Below, piece by piece: positions 1 to 8,573 of a stretch of 64,000 bases of DNA. The position numbers and the translations under genes were made by a program. Every line of letters begins with the position of its first letter. Position 1 is the stretch's first letter. This stretch comes from Nostoc sp. 'Lobaria pulmonaria (5183) cyanobiont'. Its GTDB lineage: Bacteria; Cyanobacteriota; Cyanobacteriia; Cyanobacteriales; Nostocaceae. The stretch covers positions 5,750,545 to 5,814,544 of the forward strand of contig NZ_CP026692.1 in NCBI RefSeq assembly GCF_002949795.1, given 5' to 3'. The notes below the pieces were generated by a model. That model had not been told where the DNA came from. It made no database searches and saw only the letters and a list, made by a program, of their open reading frames with translations.

Positions 1-224
1 CTGCGATAACTTTCCATATTATTACAAATCAGGATCAACGTCAAAACGCCACTATTGATTTGGAAATACCAATGACAACTCGATAACAAAATCCGTGTCA
101 TGCGATCGCACGTTAGGAAAAAGCTTTTTTTTGTTGCTTCTTCAAGCTGTCTGAATAGTATTTCACTCACCTTGATTGTTTGAGGTGAAGGCAAATCATC
201 TGGATGTAAGCATGGTTGATTCAT
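1..224 (-). CDS. Hypothetical protein, 3' end outside window
   Basis: An open frame starts at ATG 224 and runs without a stop for 74 codons to the window edge, so only the N-terminal part is seen. The protein begins MNQPCLHPDDLPSP and contains LFRQLEEATKKSFFLTCDRM. I recognise no domain. No clear ribosome binding site precedes the ATG. It follows the gene at 323-688 on the same strand by about 100 bases, so the two could be co-transcribed. The uninterrupted frame is the main evidence. It could be the start of a longer cyanobacterial hypothetical protein, and a chance frame is not excluded. Confidence 0.45.
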   Translation of the reverse strand, partial: MNQPCLHPDDLPSPQTIKVSEILFRQLEEATKKSFFLTCDRMTRILLSSCHWYFQINSGVLTLILICNNMESYR

Positions 225-322
225 AAGGTTTTGGCAAGCTTCAAAAGTAACGAAGCTGCGGTGAAGATTGGTAATTTTGATTTTTTGCAGATTGAATATT
301 GCCGAAAATCAGGTTTACTAGG

Positions 323-688
323 TTATTGTTCTTGAGTGACAATCCACAACAAGTCTAACCACAACTGGGGATAAGCTTGCTTGAGATTTGAGAGGGGATC
401 GCGCATCAAGTTATTGGCATTCAAGCAAACAATTTCAACTAGCCCCAAGTATTCTGCCACTTCTTTGAGTAGGTTTTTTTGTTCTACTACAGCACTAATT
501 AGTCTATCAGGGCAATAAATACCAATGTATTTCGCATGGCGGATGCATGTTTTTATATTCACTCTTGTTAAGTGAGGATGAGGATTGATAATCTTCACAT
601 AACATTGGCTTAGCAGTTTCCATACCCGTGGGTGAGTGTGTTCAATAATTACGTTAAATTGCTGGGCTAAGTCTTCTTCGGTAATCAT
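323..688 (-). CDS. Hypothetical protein, about 121 aa
   Basis: This is a minus-strand gene of unknown function. I place the start at ATG 688 (MITEEDLAQQFN) because a GGAGAG Shine-Dalgarno-like stretch sits just upstream; an in-frame ATG at 700 would add four residues. The protein looks globular and mixed helical, with a hydrophobic WLDLLWIV near the C-terminus and no signal peptide or obvious membrane segment. It points away from the regulator and nitrogenase genes. No catalytic motif is visible and I do not recognise the family. The good ribosome site and ordinary composition support a real gene. Confidence 0.55.
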   Translation of the reverse strand: MITEEDLAQQFNVIIEHTHPRVWKLLSQCYVKIINPHPHLTRVNIKTCIRHAKYIGIYCPDRLISAVVEQKNLLKEVAEYLGLVEIVCLNANNLMRDPLSNLKQAYPQLWLDLLWIVTQEQ

Positions 689-1228
689 TACTCTCTCCAT
701 GACTTTGTTGCCATCTATTGCATACTTTGGTAGATACCTAATTGATTGTGCAAAAAATAAAATAGCAATTATTTGCTGATGCTATGTGCATATTTACTTT
801 AGTCAAATAGGTAATTTTTCGTTAGGGCAAAATTTACCCCAAAAAGCGAAATTGCTTCGGATGTTTTCTACTGTTTGTATTACTCGCCTATCAGCATCAA
901 AGCTGAAACTAATCTCTAAAACTGTATTAAATATCACAATTTACCAATTAAATTGGTAAAGTTTGACTGCTAGATAAATGCTCTGTTTATTGGAATTTGG
1001 GGCTTTTAAGCCAAGATAGCAGGTAAAAAGCAAACACCCGCAAAAATAATTTGCGCTTCGCAAGCAAATTGGCCATTTGTGTGATAGTCTTTTTATATGG
1101 GGAATCAAGACAGCGAAAGCACAAAAAGTCTTCAAAGAGAAATGATATAAACTCAAAGACTAGACTTTCGCCTTGGCAGATATTTTGTTAAATCCGCTAC
1201 GGCTTTTTGAAACTAACAGACAAAGCCA
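689..1228. other. Intergenic region, 540 bp
   Basis: AT-rich spacer between a divergent hypothetical gene and the regulator gene. A small hairpin is visible near 1048-1072 (arms AATTTGC and GCAAATT, with TTGCG/CGCAA inside). A 71-codon minus frame at 941-1156 has no family resemblance and is left out. No NtcA-type GTA-N8-TAC site was seen. Confidence 0.4.
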
Positions 1229-2521
1229 ATGAAGCAGGATAGTGACCTCCGTAATAACTTGAAGTCGATTAGAACTCGCTTAGGCATGAGCCAACAAGAT
1301 TTGGCTAACATCGCTAATGTAACTCGTCAAACTATTAGTGGTGTAGAGTCGGGGCAATATGCTCCCTCAGTAGCCATAACACTTCGCTTGGCCAAAGCGC
1401 TTGGCTGTCAAGTTGAGGATCTATTCTGGTTAGAGCGAGATTTACCTGAAATTGAAGCTGTTCTTGCCAAACCTGTTCCTAATGGTCAGCAACTGCGAGT
1501 TAGTATGGCTCGTGTGGGAGGACAATGGATAGCTTATCCCTTGATTGGCAAGGATGCTTTTCGCCAAGATATGATTCCGGCTGATGGTGAGACAGTTGCG
1601 GTGGTGAGGCAGTCCGATCTTCTGCCAAGGGGAGACGCCAAGGGCGATGGGGGTTCCCCCCAAGAGGAACTGCCGAAAGGGTTCCCCGGCATAAGCAAAC
1701 TGTCGTTAGCGTCAGCGGTAGCGAGGAACGAGCGTCACCCGAAGGGTGAAAGCACTAGCCAAACAGGTACAAATAAAGTTCGAGTCAGGCTACTAGACGA
1801 TAATCTCGACACACTTCACAACACTGTTGTGATTGCTGGTTGTGCCCCTGTGATTTCACTATGGGCAAGAGCCACCGAACGCTGGCATCCCCAACTGCGA
1901 GTCCAATATAACTTCGCCAATAGCATGGCTGCATTGCATAGTTTATGCAGAGGTGAAGCGCACATCGCTGGGATGCATTTGTACGATCCTGAGACTGGTG
2001 AGTATAATACTCCCTTTGTTCGAGATGTTCTGGCTGGCAGGGAAGCAGTTCTGATTACCCTTGGTGTCTGGGAGGAGGGACTTTTATTGAAGTCAGGGAA
2101 CCCAATGGGAATTAGAACAGTTACTGACTTGGTTGCAGGGGAAGTGACTATTGTCAACCGCGAAATAGGTTCCGGTAGTCGGATGCTTTTGGAACAAACA
2201 CTCCAAAAAGAGCAGATACCATTCGATGCTGTTCAGGGCTTCGACAATATACTCAAAAGTCACCAAGATGTTGCCCAAGCTGTAGTTAGAGGAGTTGCCG
2301 ATGCTGGTATGAGTACGGGATCTGTAGCTACCGCTTTTGGGCTGGGATTTATCCCTTTAAATCAGTCACGATATGATTTGGTGATTCTCAAGGAATATCT
2401 CGAAGAAGCACCTGTACAGCAGTTGCTTAGTACTCTGGGACATCGGATGGTTCACTCACAATTTGAAATTCTCGGCGGTTACGATATCAGCAAAATCGGG
2501 GAAGTTGTAGCGACTGTTTAG
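1229..2521 (+). CDS. Xre-type regulator with PBP-like ligand domain (VnfR-like)
   Basis: A 430-residue transcription regulator. Residues about 9-63 form an Xre/Cro helix-turn-helix (RLGMSQQDLANIANVTRQTI). Residues about 195-410 match the periplasmic-binding-protein-like domain found in molybdate-responsive and other anion-responsive regulators, with NTVVIAGCAPV at its start and an EIGSGSRMLLEQ loop typical of oxyanion binding. Between them, residues about 130-175 are low-complexity and encoded by a dispersed repeat. As I recall, Anabaena variabilis VnfR1/VnfR2, which repress vnf genes when molybdenum is present, have this architecture. Its place upstream of the iron-protein gene, with modBC nearby, supports that role by inference. 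Other anions as ligand remain possible. Confidence 0.75.
   Translation: MKQDSDLRNNLKSIRTRLGMSQQDLANIANVTRQTISGVESGQYAPSVAITLRLAKALGCQVEDLFWLERDLPEIEAVLAKPVPNGQQLRVSMARVGGQWIAYPLIGKDAFRQDMIPADGETVAVVRQSDLLPRGDAKGDGGSPQEELPKGFPGISKLSLASAVARNERHPKGESTSQTGTNKVRVRLLDDNLDTLHNTVVIAGCAPVISLWARATERWHPQLRVQYNFANSMAALHSLCRGEAHIAGMHLYDPETGEYNTPFVRDVLAGREAVLITLGVWEEGLLLKSGNPMGIRTVTDLVAGEVTIVNREIGSGSRMLLEQTLQKEQIPFDAVQGFDNILKSHQDVAQAVVRGVADAGMSTGSVATAFGLGFIPLNQSRYDLVILKEYLEEAPVQQLLSTLGHRMVHSQFEILGGYDISKIGEVVATV
1615..1770 (+). repeat. Palindromic repeat inserted in frame in the regulator gene
   Basis: A GC-rich block differs sharply from its surroundings. It contains back-to-back palindromic pieces such as GGGGGTTCCCCC, GGTTCCCCGG, GTTAGCGTCAGCGGTAGCG and CACCCGAAGGGTG. 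It keeps the reading frame and adds about 45-50 residues (LPRGDAKGDGGSPQEELPKG and following) between the helix-turn-helix half and the ligand domain. Similar GTAGCG-type pieces occur at 53098-53160 in this window. Confidence 0.7.
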
Positions 2522-2915
2522 AGTAGATTGCAATGGTTGGTTGTGTGGTAAAAGGAAAACTTGGCGTAAATTTAAATCCTGCTGCAACCACTCTTTAGGT
2601 ATGAGCAACCTTCAGGAGATTACAACAACTGATGATGCTGAATTCGTAATTCGGATTGAATTTGAGTTTCCGGCTTGGAACCTGTAGCTTTCTTTTTTCT
2701 AATTGGTATTACTACCGCTAGAGAAATCATTTGAGTGAGCGGATGGTAATACTTGCAATATTCCTTGAGTGATATTTTATCGCCTCTAGCAATTAGTCAG
2801 AAAAAACAATGACTAATGGCCAACGAAAACTGACCAAAACTTAAATATGTTCTGGATTCAGACTCTTTTTGCTGTAGAACGAGCACCTCCAACGACGTTT
2901 TACATCAGGTCACTG

Positions 2916-2929
2916 CTGTAATTTTACAG
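2916..2929. promoter_or_regulatory. Inverted repeat CTGTAA-TT-TTACAG, possible operator
   Basis: Six-base arms CTGTAA and TTACAG surround a two-base centre, about 80 bp before the iron-protein start codon. A symmetric site here would suit a dimeric helix-turn-helix repressor such as the neighbouring regulator. Function is inferred from position only. Confidence 0.35.
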
Positions 2930-2942
2930 TGCAAGTACCTCC

Positions 2943-2955
2943 GGCACTTTGTGCC
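2943..2955. promoter_or_regulatory. Inverted repeat GGCAC-TTT-GTGCC in nif leader
   Basis: A perfect five-base inverted repeat with a three-base loop lies 54 bases before the iron-protein ATG. It could be an operator or a 5' leader hairpin. Cyanobacterial nifH-type mRNAs are known to have structured, processed leaders, so an RNA role is plausible but unproven. Confidence 0.35.
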
Positions 2956-3009
2956 AACGCTTCATAAACCAAAAGACCCACCAAACAAACAATTACAGGA
3001 TCAATCATC

Positions 3010-3978
3010 ATGTCCGACCAAAAAATTAGACAGATTGCTTTTTACGGTAAAGGTGGTATTGGTAAATCTACCACTTCCCAAAACACCCTTGCTGCAATGG
3101 CAGAAGTGGGTAAACGCATCTTGATTGTCGGATGTGACCCTAAAGCTGACTCCACTCGTTTGATTCTGCACTGTAAAGCCCAAACCACCGTGCTGCACTT
3201 GGCTGCTGAACGGGGTGCTGTGGAAGACATCGAACTCGAAGAAGTGGTAATCACTGGCTTCCGGGATATCAGATGCGTGGAATCTGGTGGCCCTGAGCCT
3301 GGTGTAGGTTGCGCCGGTCGTGGTATCATCACCGCCATCAACTTCCTCGAAGAAAACGGCGCTTACTCAGATGTAGATTTCGTATCCTACGACGTATTGG
3401 GCGACGTTGTCTGCGGTGGTTTTGCGATGCCAATCCGTGAAGGTAAAGCCCAAGAAATCTACATCGTTACCTCCGGTGAAATGATGGCGATGTTTGCTGC
3501 TAATAACATCTCTCGTGGTGTTCTTAAGTATGCCCATACTGGTGGCGTGCGCTTGGCAGGTCTAATTTGTAATAGTCGTAATACTGATAGAGAAGACGAA
3601 CTGATTAGCACATTGGCGGCCAGATTGAGTACTCACATGATTCACTTTGTTCCCCGCGACAACATTGTGCAACACGCAGAATTGCGCCGGATGACTGTCA
3701 ACGAGTACGCACCCGATAGCAATCAAGCTAATGAATACCGGACACTAGCAGACAAGATTATCAATAATACAAATCTTGCCGTTCCCACACCTATTGAGAT
3801 GGACGAGCTAGAAGATTTGTTGATTGAATTTGGTATTCTCGAAAGCGAAGAAAATGCTGCAAAACTGATAAGTGCCGCCAACGCTCAAGCAGATGGTGAA
3901 AAGAAGCTAGAAGACGCTCAAGGCGAAGCACTAGAAGCTCTGAAAAAAGGAAACGTAGAAATAGTTTCCGGTAGTTAA
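3010..3978 (+). CDS. nifH: Nitrogenase iron protein paralogue (NifH2/VnfH-like)
   Basis: A dinitrogenase reductase that passes electrons, driven by MgATP, to a nitrogenase component and takes part in cofactor maturation on NifEN. The P-loop GKGGIGKS is at residues 13-20, the two 4Fe-4S cysteines are C101 (GVGCAGRG) and C135 (GDVVCGGF), and R104 is the arginine used for ADP-ribosylation in some bacteria. At 322 residues it is about 25 longer than usual; the extra C-terminal part is charged and alanine-rich (ALEALKKGNVEIV). It is followed after 577 bp by nifE and nifN paralogues with no nifDK between, which fits a secondary nifH or VnfH rather than the main nifHDK operon. Which of these it is cannot be decided from sequence alone. 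Confidence 0.9.
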   Translation: MSDQKIRQIAFYGKGGIGKSTTSQNTLAAMAEVGKRILIVGCDPKADSTRLILHCKAQTTVLHLAAERGAVEDIELEEVVITGFRDIRCVESGGPEPGVGCAGRGIITAINFLEENGAYSDVDFVSYDVLGDVVCGGFAMPIREGKAQEIYIVTSGEMMAMFAANNISRGVLKYAHTGGVRLAGLICNSRNTDREDELISTLAARLSTHMIHFVPRDNIVQHAELRRMTVNEYAPDSNQANEYRTLADKIINNTNLAVPTPIEMDELEDLLIEFGILESEENAAKLISAANAQADGEKKLEDAQGEALEALKKGNVEIVSGS

Positions 3979-4555
3979 AAGAAGTAAGGTTCTTTGTCTG
4001 ACTCAGGTGCTAAATACAGAGTAAATATTAGGTGGGCAAAAATAGCCCACCCTCTCACCGAAACAGTTCTGAATGCTGAGTAACATTAGCGGATAGCTAA
4101 GGTTTAGCCCGTGCTGAGTAAAAAGTAAAATTAGACCGACTAAGCATCAAATTAGTTTTGAGTAGCGAATGCCTTGGTTGAAAGTGGGAAGATTCATTAG
4201 TACTACTTATTCATTACTTCTTACTCAGGACTCAGCACTCATCACTCCTGAAAAATCCTTTAAAATGGAGGTAATCGAATAGCCAATCTTAACTTTTGTT
4301 TGTTTCAAATTCACCGTGCTAACACTAATCTACCAAGGTCTACACAGCAACATTAATACTTTAATAGTCTAGTTCGTGTTTTTGTTTTTTCCTTCTCTAA
4401 CCTAGTTGGTGTTTATGTTTTCGGGGATGGGAAATTCTCTTTCTCATTCCCTTTTATTCCATACTTTAGATACACGGTTAATAAATGAAAATCCTATGAA
4501 AGCTTTTGGAAATTCACTTAACACCTAGTAACTTCTACTTATTGTCACCAAACCA
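3979..4555. other. 577-bp spacer between nifH and nifE paralogues
   Basis: No gene is visible. It holds a hairpin just after nifH (listed separately), a stretch of ACTCAG/CACTC-rich short repeats around 4205-4250, and a pyrimidine-rich tract at 4380-4460 with GGGAA...TTCCC arms followed by TTTT. It probably contains the 3' processing or termination site of nifH and a separate promoter for nifEN. No clean NtcA box was found. Confidence 0.4.
4031..4051 (+). terminator. nifH: Hairpin after nifH paralogue
   Basis: Arms GGTGGGC and GCCCACC enclose the loop AAAAATA, 53 bases after the stop codon. There is no T-run after it, so it may act as an mRNA 3' stabiliser or weak terminator rather than a classic intrinsic terminator. 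Confidence 0.45.
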
Positions 4556-5950
4556 ATGAATCCCACCCCAGGAAAAATTAACGATTCGCTCAGTGACTCC
4601 AATTCTGAAAATGCTCCTCAGCAACAGAAACAAAAGAAAAAAAAGTCCTCCACACAATTACCCCAACCTGGAACTACTCAAGGGAGTTGCGCTTTTGATA
4701 GTGCAATGATTACCTTAGTACCAATCACCGATGCTGCTCATGTAGTTCACGGGCCAAGTGGCTGTGCTGCCAGTATTTGGGGAAGTTACAGCAGTCTCTC
4801 CTCTGGTTCGATGCTGTACAAAATACGCTTTACCAGCGACATCGATGAGAACGATATCATCTTCGGTGGAGCCAAAAAGCTGTACAAAGGCATTTTAGAA
4901 TTAGCAAGACGCTACAAACCGGCGGCGGTATTTGTTTACTCCACTTGCATCACCGCCCTGATTGGGGATGACATTGAGGGAGTTTGCAAAGATGCCACTG
5001 AGAAAACAGGAATACCTACTATCCCTGTACATTGTCCTGGATTCATTGGGAACCAAAATTTGGGCAACCGTGTCGCTGGTGAAGCAATGCTAGAACACGT
5101 TATTGGAACAGCTGAACCAGAGACTAGTACACCTGATGACATCAACCTAATTGGTGAACATAACATCGCAGGTGCAATATGGAATGTTCTACCATTATTG
5201 GAGAAATTAGGTATCAGAGTTTTGGCAAAAATTACAGGCGATGCTGTCTACAAAGAAGTTTGCTATGCTCATCGTGCCCAACTTAACGTCATACTGTCCT
5301 CCAAAGCACTCATCAACGTGGCAAAAGGGATGGAAAAAAAATATGGCATTCCCTATATTGAAGAGTCTATCTATGGTATAGAGTCAATCAATCAATGTTT
5401 AAGGAATATTGCGGCAAAGTTAGGTAATTATGATTTGCAGGAACGTACAGAAAAGTTAATTGTAGAAGAAACTGCTGCAATGGATGAAAAACTCTCTCTG
5501 TATATTACCCGATTGCAAGGTAAACGCATTATCCTTTCTATTGGAAGTTTCAAGAGTTGGTTGATTATCTTTGCTGCTAAGAAATTGGGGATGGAAGTTA
5601 TTGCTATTCTTACTAAGAATAATACTGAGGAGGATCAAATTAGAGTCAAAAGTTTGTTGGAGCAAGATGGCATAATTCTAGAACAAAATACTCCTGAAGA
5701 AATTTTACAGATAATTAACGAAAATCAAGCTGATATGTTAATTACTGATAAATGCCATCAAGACACCTCTCTCACAGCTAGAATTCCATTCCTAGATATT
5801 AATCAAGAACGCAACCATCCTTATGCAGGGTATATAGGAATTTTAGAAGTAGCACGAGAACTGTATGCCGCTTTTTACAACCCTGTATGGCAGCAAGTAT
5901 ACCAGCCAGCCCCGTGGTCAGCAGGAAATTCTTCTGAGGAGAACATTTGA
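4556..5950 (+). CDS. nifE: NifE/VnfE-like cofactor scaffold subunit
   Basis: Predicted alpha-type subunit of the NifEN scaffold on which the nitrogenase cofactor precursor is matured. After a polar, lysine-rich N-terminal stretch (about residues 1-40) come the cluster cysteines C45, C70 (HGPSGC) and C131 (STCITALIGDD). The C-terminal INQERNHPYAGY segment is typical of NifE/VnfE. The protein is 464 residues, a normal length. It is divergent where NifE usually shows glycine-pair loops: I see SIGSFKSW where GGVKSW is expected and ITDKCHQDTS where a GGRNQ loop is expected. It overlaps the next gene at TGATG, so the two are translationally coupled. No strong ribosome site precedes ATG 4556, so the exact start is uncertain. 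Confidence 0.85.
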   Translation: MNPTPGKINDSLSDSNSENAPQQQKQKKKKSSTQLPQPGTTQGSCAFDSAMITLVPITDAAHVVHGPSGCAASIWGSYSSLSSGSMLYKIRFTSDIDENDIIFGGAKKLYKGILELARRYKPAAVFVYSTCITALIGDDIEGVCKDATEKTGIPTIPVHCPGFIGNQNLGNRVAGEAMLEHVIGTAEPETSTPDDINLIGEHNIAGAIWNVLPLLEKLGIRVLAKITGDAVYKEVCYAHRAQLNVILSSKALINVAKGMEKKYGIPYIEESIYGIESINQCLRNIAAKLGNYDLQERTEKLIVEETAAMDEKLSLYITRLQGKRIILSIGSFKSWLIIFAAKKLGMEVIAILTKNNTEEDQIRVKSLLEQDGIILEQNTPEEILQIINENQADMLITDKCHQDTSLTARIPFLDINQERNHPYAGYIGILEVARELYAAFYNPVWQQVYQPAPWSAGNSSEENI

Positions 5951-7260
5951 TGGCGATTATTAGCGTTACGAGTACATCAGTTGCAGTTAACCCCCTAAAG
6001 CAAAGCCAAACTGTAGGTGCAGTTTTAGCCTTTTTGGGGTTGAAGGGAATGATGCCTTTATTACACGGTTCTCAAGGCTGTACTGCTTTGACTAAGGCGG
6101 TATTAGTACAACATTTCCGTCAGACGATTCCCCTTTCCAGTACAGCAATGACCGAAGTTGCAACCATTTTGGGTGGTGAGGAAAGAGTTGAACAAGCAAT
6201 CTTGACTTTGGTGCAGAGATCCAAACCAGAAATTATCGGTCTTTGTAGTACTGGACTAGTGGAAACCAGAGGTGATGACATGGGACGCTTTGTCAAGGAG
6301 ATTCGCCACCTTCACCCAGAACTGGATTATTTACCAATTGTGCTTGTCTCTACACCGGATTTCAAAGGTACATTACAGGATGGCTTTGCTGGTGCAGTTG
6401 AGAGTATAGTCAGGGAAATTCCTCAAAAAAGCTCCAAGCAAGATGCTTGTCCCACACAAATCACTATTTTGGCGAGTTCTGCCTTTACACCAGGGGATGT
6501 ACAGGAAATCAAAGAGATTGTTACCTCTTTTGGACTCGTACCTATTGTTGTACCTGACCTTTCTGGCTCACTAGATGGTCATATAGAAGATTCTTCTAGT
6601 GCCATCACAGCTAATGGTACAAATGTAGCACAGTTGCGCTCAATTGGTAGTTCTGTATTCACTTTCGCACTAGGTGATAGTATGCGGGCTGGAGCGCAAA
6701 TTTTGGAGCAGAGATTTAATATACCTTATGAGGTATTTGGTGAACTGACGGGACTAGCAGCAGTAGATAAATTCCTACAAGCATTGGCGGATATCAGTGG
6801 TGTCAGCGTACCAGAGAAATACCGCCGTCAACGCCGTCAGTTACAACATGTGATGTTGGAGAATCACTTTTACTTTGGGTGCAAGCGAGTTTCTTTGGCG
6901 CTGGAACCCGATTTACTTTGGTCAACAGTTTCTTTTTTGCGATCGCTAGGAGTTGAGATTCACTCAGCAGTGACAACAACACGCTTTCCTCTGTTAGAAA
7001 AACTTCCGATAAAGAGCATCACTATCGGCGATTTAGAAGACTTTGAGCAATTGGCGGTTGGATCTGATTTACTAATTACCAACTCTCATGGAGTGGCGAT
7101 CGCTCAACGCTTAAAAATTCCTCTCTACCGTCAAGGGATTCCCATTTTTGACCGTTTAGATTATGGTCAGTTTACCAAGGTAGGCTATCGAGGTACTATG
7201 CAACTTTTATTTGATATTGGCAATCTCTTTTTAGAGCAGGAAACAAAAATTAAGCATTAA
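5950..7260 (+). CDS. nifN: NifN/VnfN-like cofactor scaffold subunit
   Basis: Predicted beta-type partner of the upstream NifE-like protein in the cofactor scaffold. The N-terminal block MMPLLHGSQGCTAL followed by HFRQTIPLSSTAM is the hallmark of NifN. An ExFGxLTGL-like segment (EVFGELTGLAAVDKF) and the C-terminal RQGIPIFDRLDYG are also typical. I choose ATG 5950, which shares one base with the nifE stop (TGATG) and has GGAG at 5938-5941; an upstream TTG at 5947 is possible. Length (436 aa) is normal. Together with the iron-protein paralogue it forms an H-E-N set without catalytic subunits in the window. Confidence 0.87.
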   Translation: MAIISVTSTSVAVNPLKQSQTVGAVLAFLGLKGMMPLLHGSQGCTALTKAVLVQHFRQTIPLSSTAMTEVATILGGEERVEQAILTLVQRSKPEIIGLCSTGLVETRGDDMGRFVKEIRHLHPELDYLPIVLVSTPDFKGTLQDGFAGAVESIVREIPQKSSKQDACPTQITILASSAFTPGDVQEIKEIVTSFGLVPIVVPDLSGSLDGHIEDSSSAITANGTNVAQLRSIGSSVFTFALGDSMRAGAQILEQRFNIPYEVFGELTGLAAVDKFLQALADISGVSVPEKYRRQRRQLQHVMLENHFYFGCKRVSLALEPDLLWSTVSFLRSLGVEIHSAVTTTRFPLLEKLPIKSITIGDLEDFEQLAVGSDLLITNSHGVAIAQRLKIPLYRQGIPIFDRLDYGQFTKVGYRGTMQLLFDIGNLFLEQETKIKH

Positions 7261-7310
7261 TATTAGTTATCATGTCGATGTTTGCTTCAGTGACACAGAC
7301 ATTTTAAATA

Positions 7311-8573
7311 ATGATGAAAAGGTTTGTAAAGTGGTGTGTTGAGTTTTCTGATTGTTGGAATATTCGCCAAAGTAGAAAGTCTTTTTTGTTTGTCGTTATG
7401 CTTACCTTGAGTGCGATCGCTACGGTGATGTTGTCGTTCCCATTGAACGCTCAAATAAATCTGCCGTCAACGCCAGCATCTGAGTTAAGGGGAGTGTGGT
7501 TAACAAATATTGATAGTGATGTGTTATTTGAGCGCGATCGCCTCAAGGGATCTTTGCAACGCCTTGATGAACTCAATTTTAACACTATATATCCGGCGAT
7601 TTGGAATTGGGGATATACATTGTATCCTAGCAAAGTTGCAGCCAAAGTTATCGGGCGATCGCTCGATCCCACACCCGGACTGCAAGGGCGAGATATCCTC
7701 AAAGAAATTGTTGATGTGGGACATCAAAAAGGGTTAACAGTGATTCCCTGGTTTGAATTTGGCTTCATGGCACCGGCGGATTCTCTATTAGCTAAAAATC
7801 GTCCCCAATGGCTCACTAGTCGCAGTAATGGGACTCGGATTGTCAAAGAAGGCAGACATAATCGCGTTTGGCTAAATCCCTTTCGCCCAGAAGTACAACA
7901 GTTCATTCAAAATTTAATCGTTGAGATTGTTAGAAACTACAATATCGATGGTATTCAATTTGATGACCATTTTGGCTTACCATCAGAATTAGGATACGAT
8001 GCTTATACGGTAGCACTTTACAAAAAAGAACACCGGGGAAAAGCTCCTTCTAAGAGCTCCCAAGATCCAGAATGGGTGCGTTGGAGAGCTAATAAAATCA
8101 CCGAGTTTATGAAGCGGGTATTTACAGCCATCAAAGCTACTAAAAAAAATTGCCTGGTTTCCGTTGCGCCAAATCCTCAGCGTCTTTCCTACGACTTCTT
8201 TTTAGCAGACTGGCAGAAGTGGGAACGGCTGGGAATCATCGAAGACTTGGTTTTGCAGATATATCGGGATGACTTGAATGTTTTTATCAGCGAATTAGAG
8301 TACCCAGAAGTGAAAGCGGCCAAGAAACATATTCCAGTGAGTGTGGGAATTTTGGCTGGGTTGAAAAATAGATCCGTACCGATGCAGCAGATTCAAACAC
8401 AAGTGCAAAAAGTACGCGATCGCAATTTTGCCGGAGTCTCTTTCTTTTTCTATGAAAGCCTCTGGAATATGAGCAAAGAAAAGCCACAAGAGCGTCAAAC
8501 TGGCTTCCAGAAAATTTTCCCCGCACCAACGGCTTACCCCAATTTGCTTGCAGGTTGGAAACCGTTCAGTTAA
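7311..8573 (+). CDS. GHL10 (DUF187) family glycoside-hydrolase-like protein
   Basis: A secreted or membrane-anchored protein of 420 residues related to family-10-like glycosyl hydrolases (DUF187/GHL10), an (alpha/beta)8 fold. An N-terminal hydrophobic segment (FLFVVMLTLSAIATVMLSFP) ends in a possible signal cleavage at NAQ. Family features are ELRGVWLTN at the start of the mature part, TVIPWFEFGF, and the conserved YNIDGIQFDDHFG with likely catalytic acids. The substrate is unknown; relatives are often linked to the cell wall. It follows nifN by 50 bp on the same strand but has no clear link to nitrogen fixation. Confidence 0.8.
   Translation: MMKRFVKWCVEFSDCWNIRQSRKSFLFVVMLTLSAIATVMLSFPLNAQINLPSTPASELRGVWLTNIDSDVLFERDRLKGSLQRLDELNFNTIYPAIWNWGYTLYPSKVAAKVIGRSLDPTPGLQGRDILKEIVDVGHQKGLTVIPWFEFGFMAPADSLLAKNRPQWLTSRSNGTRIVKEGRHNRVWLNPFRPEVQQFIQNLIVEIVRNYNIDGIQFDDHFGLPSELGYDAYTVALYKKEHRGKAPSKSSQDPEWVRWRANKITEFMKRVFTAIKATKKNCLVSVAPNPQRLSYDFFLADWQKWERLGIIEDLVLQIYRDDLNVFISELEYPEVKAAKKHIPVSVGILAGLKNRSVPMQQIQTQVQKVRDRNFAGVSFFFYESLWNMSKEKPQERQTGFQKIFPAPTAYPNLLAGWKPFS

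Noticed and set aside
941..1156. 71-codon minus frame upstream of the regulator
   Set aside because: No ribosome site, odd composition, overlaps a small hairpin; looks like intergenic DNA.
2522..4555. NtcA boxes (GTA-N8-TAC) in front of nifH and nifE paralogues
   Set aside because: Scanned both spacers by eye; near matches lack the second half-site, so none is called.
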